Source: Stutzerimonas stutzeri (GTDB lineage Bacteria; Pseudomonadota; Gammaproteobacteria; Pseudomonadales; Pseudomonadaceae). From it: a stretch of DNA of 64,000 nt. Of this stretch, positions 1 through 9,001 are shown in pieces. Each line of letters begins with the position of its first letter. Positions within the stretch are counted from its first letter, which is position 1. A program made the translations under genes and the position numbers. The stretch lies in contig CP077641.1 in NCBI GenBank assembly GCA_019056435.1, forward strand, positions 3,038,001 through 3,102,000, read 5' to 3'. The notes under the pieces were generated by a model. That model made no database searches and was not told where the DNA came from. It saw only the letters and a program-made list of their open reading frames with translations.

Positions 1-214
1 CTGCTTTGATGTATCCCGCCGGATCTTGAATGGTCTCGGCTATGAGTTGCTGCCCGCCATCAAATTATTCGCCGTTGGCCTAAGCGACATGAAAGCAACA
101 CGCACAAAGAAACCAAAGCGCGGTCCCGCGCGATAACGCCTCACAACGGGCCAGCGGCCCTTTGGATGCTTTGCGAACCGAACTTTTGCCATCCGCTGAT
201 CATAGGGAGGCGGC

Positions 215-793
215 TTATGGCCAGGTCGACAAGGCTTGATCGGCCACCGCCTCGAGCATCTCGCGACTGAAGCCAGCCTTGGCCTGGACCGCCATGCCAT
301 GGGTCACCGCCATGACAAACGCAGCCAGGACACGGCAGTCGGCCGTTTCTGGCAGATCGCCGTCGGATTTTGCCTGCTCGAAGCGTTCACGCAGTGCACG
401 TTCGCCTTCGGCTCTGGCCTCAATCAACGTCTGCCGTACGGCCTCGGAATCGTCCGAACCAGCGAGCACGCCATGAATCCCCAGGCATCCGGTGCGGTCG
501 GGATAGCGAGTACTGAGTTCCGCCGCGCCGCGCAGGATATGTTTGGCCACCTCTCGCGATGTGGGCTGCGACAACGCTGCGGTGAAAAACGCAAGGTAGT
601 GCTCGTAGTAACGTGCCAGCGCCTGGCGAAACAGCGCTTCCTTGTTGCCAAACGCCGAGTAAAGGCCTGGCCGCTCTACGCCCGTGGCTTGGGTGAGGTC
701 GGTGTACGACGCCCCTTCGTAGCCCTTGCGCCAGAACACGCCAAGCGCGGCGTCCAGAGCCTGATCCACATCGAACTCGCGGTGACGACCCAT
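215..793 (-). CDS. TetR/AcrR-family repressor, divergent from SDR genes
   Basis: The 192-aa protein has an N-terminal TetR helix-turn-helix (about residues 8-52, including YTDLTQATGVERPGLYSAFG and NKEALF) and an all-helical ligand-binding C-terminus. It probably represses itself and the divergent dehydrogenase at 967. The shared 170-bp gap holds inverted repeats placed over a sigma-70-type promoter. The setting (TetR next to an SDR and bdcA) resembles the bdcR-bdcA pair of E. coli, but similarity to BdcR is only at family level, so no symbol is given. The ligand is unknown. The start ATG is the first in the frame and matches the usual N-terminus. Confidence 0.9.
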   Translation of the reverse strand: MGRHREFDVDQALDAALGVFWRKGYEGASYTDLTQATGVERPGLYSAFGNKEALFRQALARYYEHYLAFFTAALSQPTSREVAKHILRGAAELSTRYPDRTGCLGIHGVLAGSDDSEAVRQTLIEARAEGERALRERFEQAKSDGDLPETADCRVLAAFVMAVTHGMAVQAKAGFSREMLEAVADQALSTWP

Positions 794-833
794 GCATGGC
801 CTCCATCATTTTCATAACGATCGATATTAAAAC

Positions 834-875
834 TCTTGACAGCTCTGATCAAGAGCAGTTCAATAACGAACGTTA
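834..875 (+). promoter_or_regulatory. Promoter and candidate TetR operators for the 967 SDR
   Basis: A -35 box TTGACA (836-841) and a weak -10 TTCAAT (859-864) are 17 bp apart. Over them lie two inverted repeats: GCTCT-N5-AGAGC (842-856) between the boxes, and TAACG-AA-CGTTA (864-875) at the expected start site. A half-site TAACG recurs near 816. This is the position a TetR-type repressor would occupy. Binding is inferred, not shown. Confidence 0.5.
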
Positions 876-966
876 CGGTACCGAGCGTTACGCTACGTGC
901 TTCGCTGGTGCAGGTGCAGGCCGGGTTCGGCCCGAAAATTGAAGTGGGTAATCGAAGGGGATATCG

Positions 967-1932
967 ATGGAGAACATGTTGGGACCACGATCGACTGCAG
1001 ACGATGTGCTGTCCGGCATCGACCTCAAAGAAAAGCATTTCCTGATCACCGGCGTATCGTCAGGCATCGGCCTTGAAACCGCTCGCGCACTCGTCTCGCG
1101 CGGGGCAAGCGTAGTGGGCACGGCCAGACGCCTCGCCAAAGCCGAGACGGCGACGGCTAAGGTTCGTGAAGAGGCAGCGAGAAGCGGCGGCAGTCTGGCG
1201 TTGGTTGAGCTCGATCTGGCTTCGCTACAAAGCGTTCGTGCCTGTGCGGAACGGTTGCTGGAACAGGGCAAGTTCTTCGACGCGATCATTGCCAACGCCG
1301 GCGTAATGGCTACGCCGTTCGGGCATACGGTCGATGGGTTTGAACTTCAGTTCGGCACGAACTACCTGGGTCACTTTGCCTTGATCAACCGGATCGCAGC
1401 GCTGCTCGCTGATAACGGACGCCTGGTGATTCTGTCGTCCCAGGCGCATCGCGTCGCCGACGTCGATCTGGATGATCCGAACTTCGAACAACAGGTTTAC
1501 GAGCCCTTTGTTGCCTACGGCCGTTCAAAGACGGCCACCACGCTCTTGGCCGTGGCGCTCGACAGCCGCCATCGCGCCCGCGGTATTCGTGCCGCAGCGG
1601 TGATGCCCGGAAACAGCCTGACCGATCTTCCTCGACATCTTCCGCAGGAGGCCCTGCAAGGCTTGCTCGAGAGTGTCGCTAAAGAGCGAGCCGAAGCGGG
1701 CCTGGCTCCGTCGGTGCTGAAGTCGATTCCTCAGGCGGCGGCTACCTCTGTCTGGGCTGCGGTCGTCGCGGACAAAGACAAGATTGGCGGGCGCTATCTC
1801 GAAGACTGTGCGATCGCGCCGGTCATCGACACGCCGAACCCGTTCGCAGACGGCGCCAGGTCGTACGCGCTCGACCCTTCAAGGGCGCAGGCGCTCTGGG
1901 AAAAAAGCGAGGAGTTGATCGACACCGTATAA
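967..1932 (+). CDS. Short-chain dehydrogenase/reductase (retinol-dehydrogenase-like)
   Basis: The 321-aa Rossmann-fold oxidoreductase has the NAD(P)-binding TGVSSGIG motif near residue 29, the structural NAG of the SDR core near 110, and the catalytic YGRSK near 184. Length and motif spacing fit the atypical or retinol-dehydrogenase-like SDRs rather than the 250-aa classical group. The substrate cannot be predicted. It is the first gene of a likely operon running into bdcA at 1998 and is probably controlled by the divergent TetR protein. Confidence 0.85.
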   Translation: MENMLGPRSTADDVLSGIDLKEKHFLITGVSSGIGLETARALVSRGASVVGTARRLAKAETATAKVREEAARSGGSLALVELDLASLQSVRACAERLLEQGKFFDAIIANAGVMATPFGHTVDGFELQFGTNYLGHFALINRIAALLADNGRLVILSSQAHRVADVDLDDPNFEQQVYEPFVAYGRSKTATTLLAVALDSRHRARGIRAAAVMPGNSLTDLPRHLPQEALQGLLESVAKERAEAGLAPSVLKSIPQAAATSVWAAVVADKDKIGGRYLEDCAIAPVIDTPNPFADGARSYALDPSRAQALWEKSEELIDTV

Positions 1933-1997
1933 GCGCGGCCAGGCAGGGCGAAAGATCGCTCGTACCGCTGTTCATTCTTAGGTTCAAGGAGAAACGC

Positions 1998-2710
1998 ATG
2001 TCCTATTTCAAAGACAGATCCGTTCTGGTGCTCGGTGGTAGCCGGGGCATTGGCGCTGCCATCGTTCGCCGATTTGCATTGGAGGGGGCCAACGTGACGT
2101 TCACCTATGCGGGCTCGAAGCTAGCGGCCGAGCAGCTTGCCTCCCAGACGGGCAGCCGAGCCGTTGAGACCGACAGCTCCGATCGTGACGCGGTCATCGC
2201 ACGGGTACGCGACAGTGGTCCGCTTGATGTGCTGGTGGTCAATGCGGGGATCGCGATCTTCGGCGATGCGCTGGAGCAGGACCCCGACGAGATTGAGCGG
2301 CTCTTTCGGATCAATATTCACGCGCCGTACTACGCGGCGGTGGAGGCAGCCAGGAAGATGCCTGAGGGGGACGCATCATCATCATGGGCTCGGTCAACGG
2401 GGACCGGATGCCAATCCCCGGTATGGCGTCGTACGCTTTGAGCAAATCTGCATTTCAAGGACTGGCGAGAGGCCTTGCGCGGGACTTAGGACCCCGAGGC
2501 ATCACGATCAATGTGGTCCAGCCTGGGCCGATTGACACCGATGCGAACCCTGCGGAGGGTCCGATGAAGGAACTGATGCACAGCTTTATGGCAATCAAGC
2601 GGCACGGACGACCCGAGGAGGTCGCCGGTATGGTCGCTTGGTTGGCAGGACCCGAGGCCGGCTTCGTGACCGGGGCGATGCATACGATCGACGGTGCGTT
2701 CGGCGCCTGA
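1998..2710 (+). CDS. bdcA: BdcA-like SDR (c-di-GMP-binding biofilm dispersal family), frameshifted
   Basis: Residues 1-125 lie in one frame (VLGGSRGIG cofactor motif near residue 11, VVNAG near 80) and the rest in another (GSVNGDRMP, catalytic YALSK, C-terminus GAMHTIDGAFGA). The two halves match E. coli BdcA along their length. Adding one G to the G5 run at 2366-2370 joins them as MPEGGRI and gives 237 aa, the family length. In E. coli this SDR binds cyclic di-GMP and promotes biofilm dispersal. A good Shine-Dalgarno (AAGGAG) precedes the ATG. The break is probably a consensus error. Confidence 0.85.
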
Positions 2711-2763
2711 GAACCGGCCTCGCCTTGATGCGCGCGGCTCGAATGACCAGAGGTGACCGACGA

Positions 2764-3422
2764 ATGACAACCATTGGAATCATCGGAGCGGGTGAAGTGG
2801 GTAGCCAGATTGCTCGAGCCGCCATCGCATGCGGCTATAGCGTCGCTATAGCCAATTCGCGTGGACCTGAAACGTTAAGGGACCTGATAAACGAGCTGGG
2901 CCCCGCTGCTCGAGCGGAAACAGCCGCAGGCGCCGCCGCCGCAGGCGATGTGGTCGTCGTGGCTGTTCCGCTCAAGTTGGTCAACGACATGCCTGCCAGC
3001 GAACTGGTCGGGAAGATCGTGCTTGATACCAATAACTATATGGCTTGGCGTGACGGTCACTTCCCTATCGTTGATTCGGGGAGAAAACCGTTCATGAGCT
3101 TCGTCAGGAGCAGCTTCCAGGCGCAAAGGTCGCCAAGGCGTTTACCCATATTCAGGCTCCACGGATCACCCTTTGGGGAAAGCCGAAAGGCACACCCGGG
3201 CGGTTAGCGCTATCGACATCCAGCGATTATCCGGAGGCCGTCGAATTCGTGACCCGGCTTTACGATCAGTTCGGGTTCGATACCGTCGACCACAGCCCCC
3301 TCAGCGAATCCTGGCGCAGCGCTCCGGGACAACCGGCATGGAAGCAGGAGCGACAGACCGAAAGCGAGCTGAGGGCGAACCTCACTCAAGCCCGGCGTAC
3401 CGTATCCCTGGATATCGCGTAG
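2764..3422 (+). CDS. F420-dependent NADP reductase-like protein (COG2085 type), frameshifted
   Basis: The N-terminal Rossmann domain has IGIIGAGEVGSQIA near residue 4, then a VVVAVPL strand and the LDTNNY segment typical of the NADP-oxidoreductase/coenzyme-F420 family. After about residue 105 the reading moves to another frame, which carries the conserved ASDYPEAVEF-like and LSESWR segments. One extra G in the G4 run at 3078-3081 gives a continuous 219-aa protein ending at the TAG at 3420-3422. In this family Pseudomonas members most likely use NADPH as a dinucleotide-binding oxidoreductase. It follows bdcA by 53 bp and may be co-transcribed. Confidence 0.7.
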
Positions 3423-3677
3423 AACGTTTCACTTCAGCGACGGTGCGAAACAGGGCTCAGGTTTTAGCAGGTCAGGCATCGTACCGTCGTGAGGCGAAGC
3501 GCGTGCACATGCTTCCTGCTCAGGCAGAAGCGGATCAACGAATCAAAACGCGCGCGAAGTCTTGTTTTGGTCGAGGTGTCGATTTCTCCGTTGCCTATAC
3601 GACAAGTCCTGGCAAGCGCGGTGGATTCACGCCGCACATGCTTGCCACCATCTCGACTAGCAAGACGGAGACCCGCA

Positions 3678-4157
3678 ATGACCAACAAGAACACCATTTG
3701 CCTGTGGTACGACGGTACCGCGCTCGAGGCGGCTACCTTCTATGCCGAAACCTTTCCGGACGGTGCCGTAGGCGCCGTGCATCGTGCACCAGGCGACTAC
3801 CCTTCCGGCAAGCAGGGCGATGTCCTCACGGTCGAGTTCACGGTGATGGGGATTCCTTGCCTCGGACTAAACGGGGGCCCGGTCTTCAAGCATTCCGAGG
3901 CGTTCTCGTTCCAGGTTGCTACCGACGACCAGGCCGAGACGGATCGCTTGTGGAGCGCGATCATCGATAACGGTGGCCAGGAAAGCGAATGCGGCTGGTG
4001 CAAGGACAAGTGGGGCCTGTCATGGCAAATCACGCCCCGCGTTCTGACATCCGCCTATACCAGCCCTGATCGGGCAGCGGCCAAGCGTGCGTTCGACGCG
4101 ATGATGGGCATGCGCAAGATCGACATCGCTACGATCGAGGCGGCATTGAGGGGCTAA
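3678..4157 (+). CDS. PhnB-like VOC-superfamily protein
   Basis: The 159-aa protein belongs to the PhnB / 3-demethylubiquinone methyltransferase-like glyoxalase-fold group. It opens with CLWYDGTALEAATFYAETF, followed by the LTVEFTVMGIP strand, the LNGGP turn and the GWCKDKWGLSWQI signature of this family. The enzymatic role of these proteins is not established. The start ATG is preceded by a GGAG-type site. The 255 bp upstream hold no recognisable gene. Confidence 0.85.
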   Translation: MTNKNTICLWYDGTALEAATFYAETFPDGAVGAVHRAPGDYPSGKQGDVLTVEFTVMGIPCLGLNGGPVFKHSEAFSFQVATDDQAETDRLWSAIIDNGGQESECGWCKDKWGLSWQITPRVLTSAYTSPDRAAAKRAFDAMMGMRKIDIATIEAALRG

Positions 4158-4210
4158 TCGGGCCGACGATTCAACGAAAAGCGGCAGCCAAACCGACGCC
4201 CAAGCTCCTG

Positions 4211-4237
4211 GTGCCCGAGCGAGCAGCGAGCGGGCAC
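4211..4237. terminator. Possible hairpin between convergent genes
   Basis: A 7-bp perfect stem GTGCCCG/CGGGCAC with a 13-nt loop lies between the PhnB-like gene and the convergent LuxR-type gene. It has no clear T tract, so function as a terminator is only suggested by position. Confidence 0.3.
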
Positions 4238-4360
4238 TTCAGTGGGAAGCCGGCAAGGACATCGGTGAGCATCGGGCAAGCTTCTGAGCAGGGGCGAATC
4301 ATCACTGTAAAGGCAATTCAAGCGTACACCACGTCCATGCCGGTGAAGCCCTCTACACCA

Positions 4361-4393
4361 ACCCAAGGGCAGTTAGAACAACCCAAGGGCAGT
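4361..4393. repeat. 20-bp-spaced duplication at the luxR-type stop codon
   Basis: ACCCAAGGGCAGT occurs at 4361-4373 and again at 4381-4393. The second copy encodes the last residues of the regulator and the first lies just past its stop codon. Confidence 0.6.
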
Positions 4394-5113
4394 CGCCTCC
4401 CCCACGGCCGCGGCGATGTTGCGAGCACCGAGCTTGCACATGGCGTTCTCCTGGTGAAAGCGAACGGTGCGCGGCCGCAAGCCCAGTATCATGGCGATCT
4501 CTTCCTGCGCCTTTCCACGTGAGGCCCAGAGCAGGCACTCGCGCTCACGGCCTGTCAGCGATCGAGGCATACAGTCCGCCATCAACTGCCCGGCCCTCAG
4601 GTGCAGCGTCGTGGCAACGCCAGACAGCAACAGCGCGTCGCGGATACAAATTTCGCGTCCATGACCACCGCCCGCCGCCTGGCTGATACTCAGCAACGCG
4701 AGCTGCTCGCCTCGCACATGGACGGGGATCGAGGCACCTCGACACACATCGATGCCATGCCGCCTGGCACAGGCCAGGAACGCCGCATCAGGCGAACAGC
4801 ACGGAGTCCGCACATTCACGTCCCGCCAAAGAAAGGGAAGTGCACAACACCGCGCATAACGCACAAACGGATCGATGCACTGATAGCCATGCCTGCGATA
4901 CAGCTGCTGCCAGCAGGCGTGATGGTTCGAGAGGAGCAGGGGAGCGGTACCCAGCACGCCGCTGTCGACCCGAACGAAGGCGTACTGCGCGATGCCCAGA
5001 CCCGAAAAGAGCCTGCCCAACACAGCTCGCAGTTCATCCAGCGAATCCGCCTCGCTCAGCTCATGAAGCGCACGACGGATCAGCTCCAGTTCCACGGCAG
5101 TCTCCGGAAGCAA
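4373..5113 (-). CDS. LuxR-type regulator with autoinducer-binding domain (LuxR solo)
   Basis: The 246-aa protein has an N-terminal acyl-homoserine-lactone-binding-like domain. The conserved W, Y, DP and later W are present in WQQLYRRHGYQCIDPF and PFLWRD (about residues 68-98). A C-terminal LuxR HTH (about 182-240) starts with LTGRERECLLWASRGK. No luxI-type synthase lies nearby, so it is a solo that may sense a self-made signal encoded elsewhere or a neighbour's signal. The last codons and stop fall inside a short duplication. Confidence 0.85.
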   Translation of the reverse strand: MLPETAVELELIRRALHELSEADSLDELRAVLGRLFSGLGIAQYAFVRVDSGVLGTAPLLLSNHHACWQQLYRRHGYQCIDPFVRYARCCALPFLWRDVNVRTPCCSPDAAFLACARRHGIDVCRGASIPVHVRGEQLALLSISQAAGGGHGREICIRDALLLSGVATTLHLRAGQLMADCMPRSLTGRERECLLWASRGKAQEEIAMILGLRPRTVRFHQENAMCKLGARNIAAAVGEATALGLF

Positions 5114-5251
5114 TCACCCAAGGCAAAACGCCAAGACGAAACGATCAGCCTCGCCAATACGACAAGAACGAAAAAGGCACCCAGGCGTAACAGGGCAAAC
5201 GACGCAAACAGCGCGACGAGCCAACACCAAGCACCAACGAAAGGGCAAAGC

Positions 5252-5273
5252 GGGCCGCCCAAGCGGACGGCCC
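5252..5273 (-). terminator. Rho-independent terminator after the small ORF
   Basis: On the minus strand GGGCCGTCC-GCTT-GGGCGGCCC forms a strong stem (one G:T-type mismatch) 7 bp past the stop of the 5280-5545 ORF, followed by a T-rich stretch. It would separate that ORF from the LuxR-type gene. Confidence 0.55.
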
Positions 5274-5279
5274 AATGGC

Positions 5280-5545
5280 TCAGGCTTGCGCCGATTCCGC
5301 CCCGAATGCCCGTCGGTACAGTACGACCATCTCGTCGAGCAGTTCCTGGGCTGCATAGCCCAACAGGCGCGCACGCAGATCGAGGGTAGGCACGCCGCCA
5401 TCCTCGGTCAGCTGAAGCAAAAGCCCCGGATCATCTCGACCCGCATCTCCGCCTCGGCCAAGGGACCGGAAGACGAAACGGCAGCCGAACAACGCAAGGG
5501 GGCAGTGGAAGGAAAGGCCAGGAGATTGGAAGGATGCTCAGTCAT
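5280..5545 (-). CDS. Small protein of unknown function, frameshifted
   Basis: Reading starts at an ATG at 5543-5545 (MTEHPSNLLAF...) and is open to MRVEMIRG. It continues in the next frame as LLLQLTEDGG...LLGYAAQELLDEMVVLYRRAFG. Adding one base to the C4 run at 5424-5427 (plus strand) gives an 88-aa protein with an amphipathic helical C-terminal half. I do not recognise the family. It shares a strand with the LuxR-type gene, but a terminator lies between them. Confidence 0.5.
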
Positions 5546-6049
5546 GGCTCACCTCGCAGCGAGAAGTGGCAAGACCGCCAAACAAAGACGAAACGACAGG
5601 GTGGGGCGCGGGCGTAAAAAGGAGGTAGTGCATTCTGCTTGTGCTCCTCGGACTGGTTAAGGAGCCACGACCACCCGTTGTCACCCGGAGTGGAGGTGGA
5701 CCGCACGGGGGTGACAAACCGGCGTCCGAGGGAACCGGCCAGGCCGAAGCCTGCCCCGCACGGCCCACCATAGAATGCGGCGGCCAGGCACAGTAAAGTG
5801 CTGACCACACGGCTATGGCGCTGCCGCGCCCTCGAACGGTTTCGGGTTGTCACACCCGGTCGTGGGATTTACCACGACCGGGCCAGTCTAGCGCGGGGGG
5901 ATTGGGGAGGGCAAACAGGTTGGGCGGAACAGATCAGCGAGCCAGTCGGAGGCTCCGTCAACCTTGGATTCGTTCGAAACCGCGCGACTCTGTTCCGCCC
6001 TCTCATGCTCAAGGTAATATACCTATTTTGCCCAGTTGAAAGCGCGCCT
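5546..6049. other. Gene-free region with three inverted repeats
   Basis: No gene is seen. The region holds TTGTCACCC (5678-5686) facing GGGTGACAA (5709-5717); an 11-bp perfect hairpin CCCGGTCGTGG/CCACGACCGGG (5855-5882, loop GATTTA, no T tract); and GGGCGGAACAG (5922-5932) facing CTGTTCCGCCC (5990-6000). The last pair sits just upstream of the methyltransferase operon and may be a control site or the edge of the island. Confidence 0.6.
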
Positions 6050-7308
6050 ATGTCATTCCCCAATCAATACGAACTACCACCACAGACGCGTTAGGTCGCT
6101 ACTACACCAGATCCGATATCAGTTCGTTTCTCGTTAATCAGATAGACAATCAAAAACCACGTCGCCTGTTAGATTTGGGCGCCGGTGCGGGAGCGCTATC
6201 AATCGCTGCTACAGATCGATGGTCAGATTTGGAGCTTGTGACAGTTGATATCGACTCTTCACTAGCTAGTTACTGGGGAGGCGGGGATAGTAGGGCTACT
6301 AGATGTGGTGCGCATAAACATGTTCATATTCATGCTGATGCGCTATCTCAAGAGCTTCCTTTGATTTTAGATACAGCTTCAAAGCCGATCGATGTTGGAA
6401 TTTGCAATCCGCCATTCTTGATCCCTAAATGGAAGAAAAATTTTCATGAGATATTGGAAGAGACAGGGTTTGTGCATTGCTTTTCCTCGACATCAATTAT
6501 AGATGCGGCTCTACTTTTTTTGGCACAAAATCTCCGTCTATTAAGTAAGAACGCTACGCTGGCTATCATTTTGCCGAACAGTCTAGTGTCAGGCGCTAAA
6601 TATGAAAAATTCCGAAAGCACCTGCTCGTCAGTTATGAGGTTCTAAAAGTAATACAGCTCCCTCGTTGGGCGTTTCATAATACAGATGCACTGGCCAGTA
6701 TTTTTATAATAAGAAAAGCAACAAGCAGTTCAGGGTTTGTCGTTATTCAAAGTTTAGGTGAGAGCAGGCAGCTGAGCGACAAGCTGGTGATTCCACTTGA
6801 GTCTGGATTTGGCAGGCTGGATTACAACTTTCATGCACATAAACAATGTGATGATGAGACAGCTAACGCCGAAACGCTTGGTTCCGCTAACGTGCTTATC
6901 AGTAGAGGCAGCCTTTCTAGCTCACAAGCTAGGCAATTTGGACGGCCTGTTTTTCACACATCTCATATTAGCTCTGTAGATTGTGGCAAGTGGATAGATT
7001 TATCGGGATTTAGCATATCAGGGAGCCATTTTTCTGAAACAAAGCTGGTGTTGGGCCAGCCCGGCGACATCTTGCTTGCCCGCGTTGGGCGGAACCTAGA
7101 AACTAAGATAATAGGGGTTGCAGCGGGGAGCGTAATACTTACTGATTGCATTTATAGAATCAGAGCGCCTGATGTGTTGCGAGATCGGATATTGTCCGGT
7201 TTGTCAGGCAGTTACGGTCGCCAGTGGATTTCAGCTCGAGCACATGGGGTCGCGGCAAGACATTTAACAAAAGCCGATTTACTGTCGTTTCCAATATTGG
7301 GTAGCTAA
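6050..7308 (+). CDS. N6-adenine DNA methyltransferase fused to a type I S-like recognition domain
   Basis: This is the first gene of a low-GC operon. Motif I (LLDLGAGAGALS) and the catalytic NPPF (CNPPFLIPKWK) identify an N6-adenine methylase. The segment GRYYTRSDI resembles the HsdM-type N-terminal motif. The last ~100 residues (PGDILLARVGRNLETK, LTDCIYRIR, ARAHGVAARHL) resemble one target-recognition half of HsdS, so modification and specificity are probably in one chain. The reading frame from the ATG at 6050 breaks near 6072, and one added base gives 419 aa. It probably marks self DNA for the two downstream proteins. Confidence 0.8.
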
Positions 7309-7319
7309 TAAGGATGTTT

Positions 7320-9001
7320 ATGGAATTTGAAGAGCGTGCGGATCAGCTTTCTAACGAAGAGATTAATAGAAGTCTCGCAGATGGTGAGATTTTAATTAGA
7401 GCGAGGCAGAAGCTGCTTGCTTCTGGCGCTAAGTTTCTCATCGGTCCCCGTGGTACCGGTAAGACGCATTTGATGCGTTATACCTATACTCAGGCTCTGT
7501 TGGATAAAACTGCGCCGTTGGTGCTCTACGCTAGCTTCAACAGATATTTGCATTTAGAACCTTTGCTAAAAAAACTCCTGACGCGCTTAAGCGTTTCCAT
7601 TCTTGGGTGTTGGCAAAGCTACTCATTAGCGTATTCGATTTCGCAAACGATCTTAGTGCAAGTTCGAAGTTTCTTGAGGAGGTCGATGAGCTTTATGAAG
7701 AAGGGAAGCTTCGTGAGCTCGTAGCACTACTTGAGCGCGGTAGCGGTGAAGAATTGTATGAAGAATTCGGTAAGCGCATAACAGTTGATGCTGTGATCAA
7801 GGCGATAAAGGTGCTAACGACCCAGTTTGGGCGTGGCCGAGCAGTGCTGCTTCTGGACGATGCAGCGCTAAGTCTTTCAGATCAGTACCTTATAGCTTTT
7901 TTCGAGATATTCAGGGTCTTAAAAGTCGAAGGCATTGCTCCGAAGGCTTCCGTCTATCCTGGCTCTACGCAATATGGCCCCACGTTTCATGCCTCACATG
8001 AGGTTGAAGAGGTTCCATTATGGCTGTCGGTCGAAGATAGCGAATACTCTCAAATAATGGGCGATATAGCTGCGCGCCGTCTAACCGCTGAACAGGCAAA
8101 AAATGTCTCGCCTGAAGTTCTAGAGCTGCTGAAATATATTGCGTTTGGAGTGCCAAGAGTTTTTCTTCGATTGCTCCGAGAGTTTTTATCTGAAGCATCC
8201 AGTAACTCTCAGTCGAAGGTCAACAAAATTATCGAGCGTCAGGTTGAGTTGATTGAGGCTGAGTATGACTCTCTAGGCATGAAGTTAAAGCAATTTTCAA
8301 CCGTTGTTAAGACAGGTAAACGGTTTTTCGAAAACTCGGTGAGAGAAGTTGCTGCGGCCCAGACGGCTGACTTAGCCAGAAAGAATATAACTCTTGGCCT
8401 TCAACAAACTCCTGACAGGCATCCCCTTACAGAGCGGATGCTGAAGTTTCTTATAGAAATTGGACTGCTATTTCCTTTGCATGCTGTCTCGCACGGCCCG
8501 AATCGGAAATATGATCGGTATATCCCGCACTTGGGTTTCCTTTTACCAAGAAGGAGCGTTTCGAGAGGGAAGAAGAAGTACTTTTCGCGGCATATCTAAC
8601 GTTATGCAATCGCCCTCTTCAAAACACCCGTTACGTCGAGATTTTAAATCTCTATTGTCGGAACATGAGATTGATAATCTCAAGCTGGATCTGCCCCCTG
8701 TCAAGTCTGTGAGACTGCCCGTTTCAATGATTCTCAGCAGTTTTGCCATAATTGTGGGGAAAAACTGGTGGTGGCTTCGCTGTTTGAGGAGTGTATGAAA
8801 CTCCCGTTGAACGAAGTGCCGGATATCAGCCAAGCGCTAATACGACGGGTTCATAAAGATACGAAATTCAGGACCGTTGGAGATGTCATTGCATCGCAAA
8901 ATGCCTCTATGGAGTTGCAAAAGGCGAAATATATTGGTCCGGTGCGAGCTAATGAGCTTATAACTAAGGTGTCTCTCGCTGTTGATGAGTTTTTGTCGTA
9001 A
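7320..9001 (+). CDS. AAA-type ATPase with C-terminal zinc ribbon and HhH-like tail, multiply frameshifted
   Basis: Walker A is IGPRGTGKTH (about residue 43) and Walker B is RAVLLLDDA. The fold looks ORC/Cdc6- or STAND-like. Four one-base losses break the frame: the A7 run at 7568-7574, near 8535-8544, the T4 run at 8642-8645, and near 8706-8709. Repair gives exactly 561 aa. The repaired tail carries a Cys-rich ribbon (CET...FCHNCGEKL) and a helix-hairpin-helix-like end (YIGPVRANELI), both suggesting nucleic-acid binding. The start at 7320 is chosen for the AAGGA site 6 nt upstream. It overlaps the next gene as TAATG, so translation is coupled. Confidence 0.7.
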
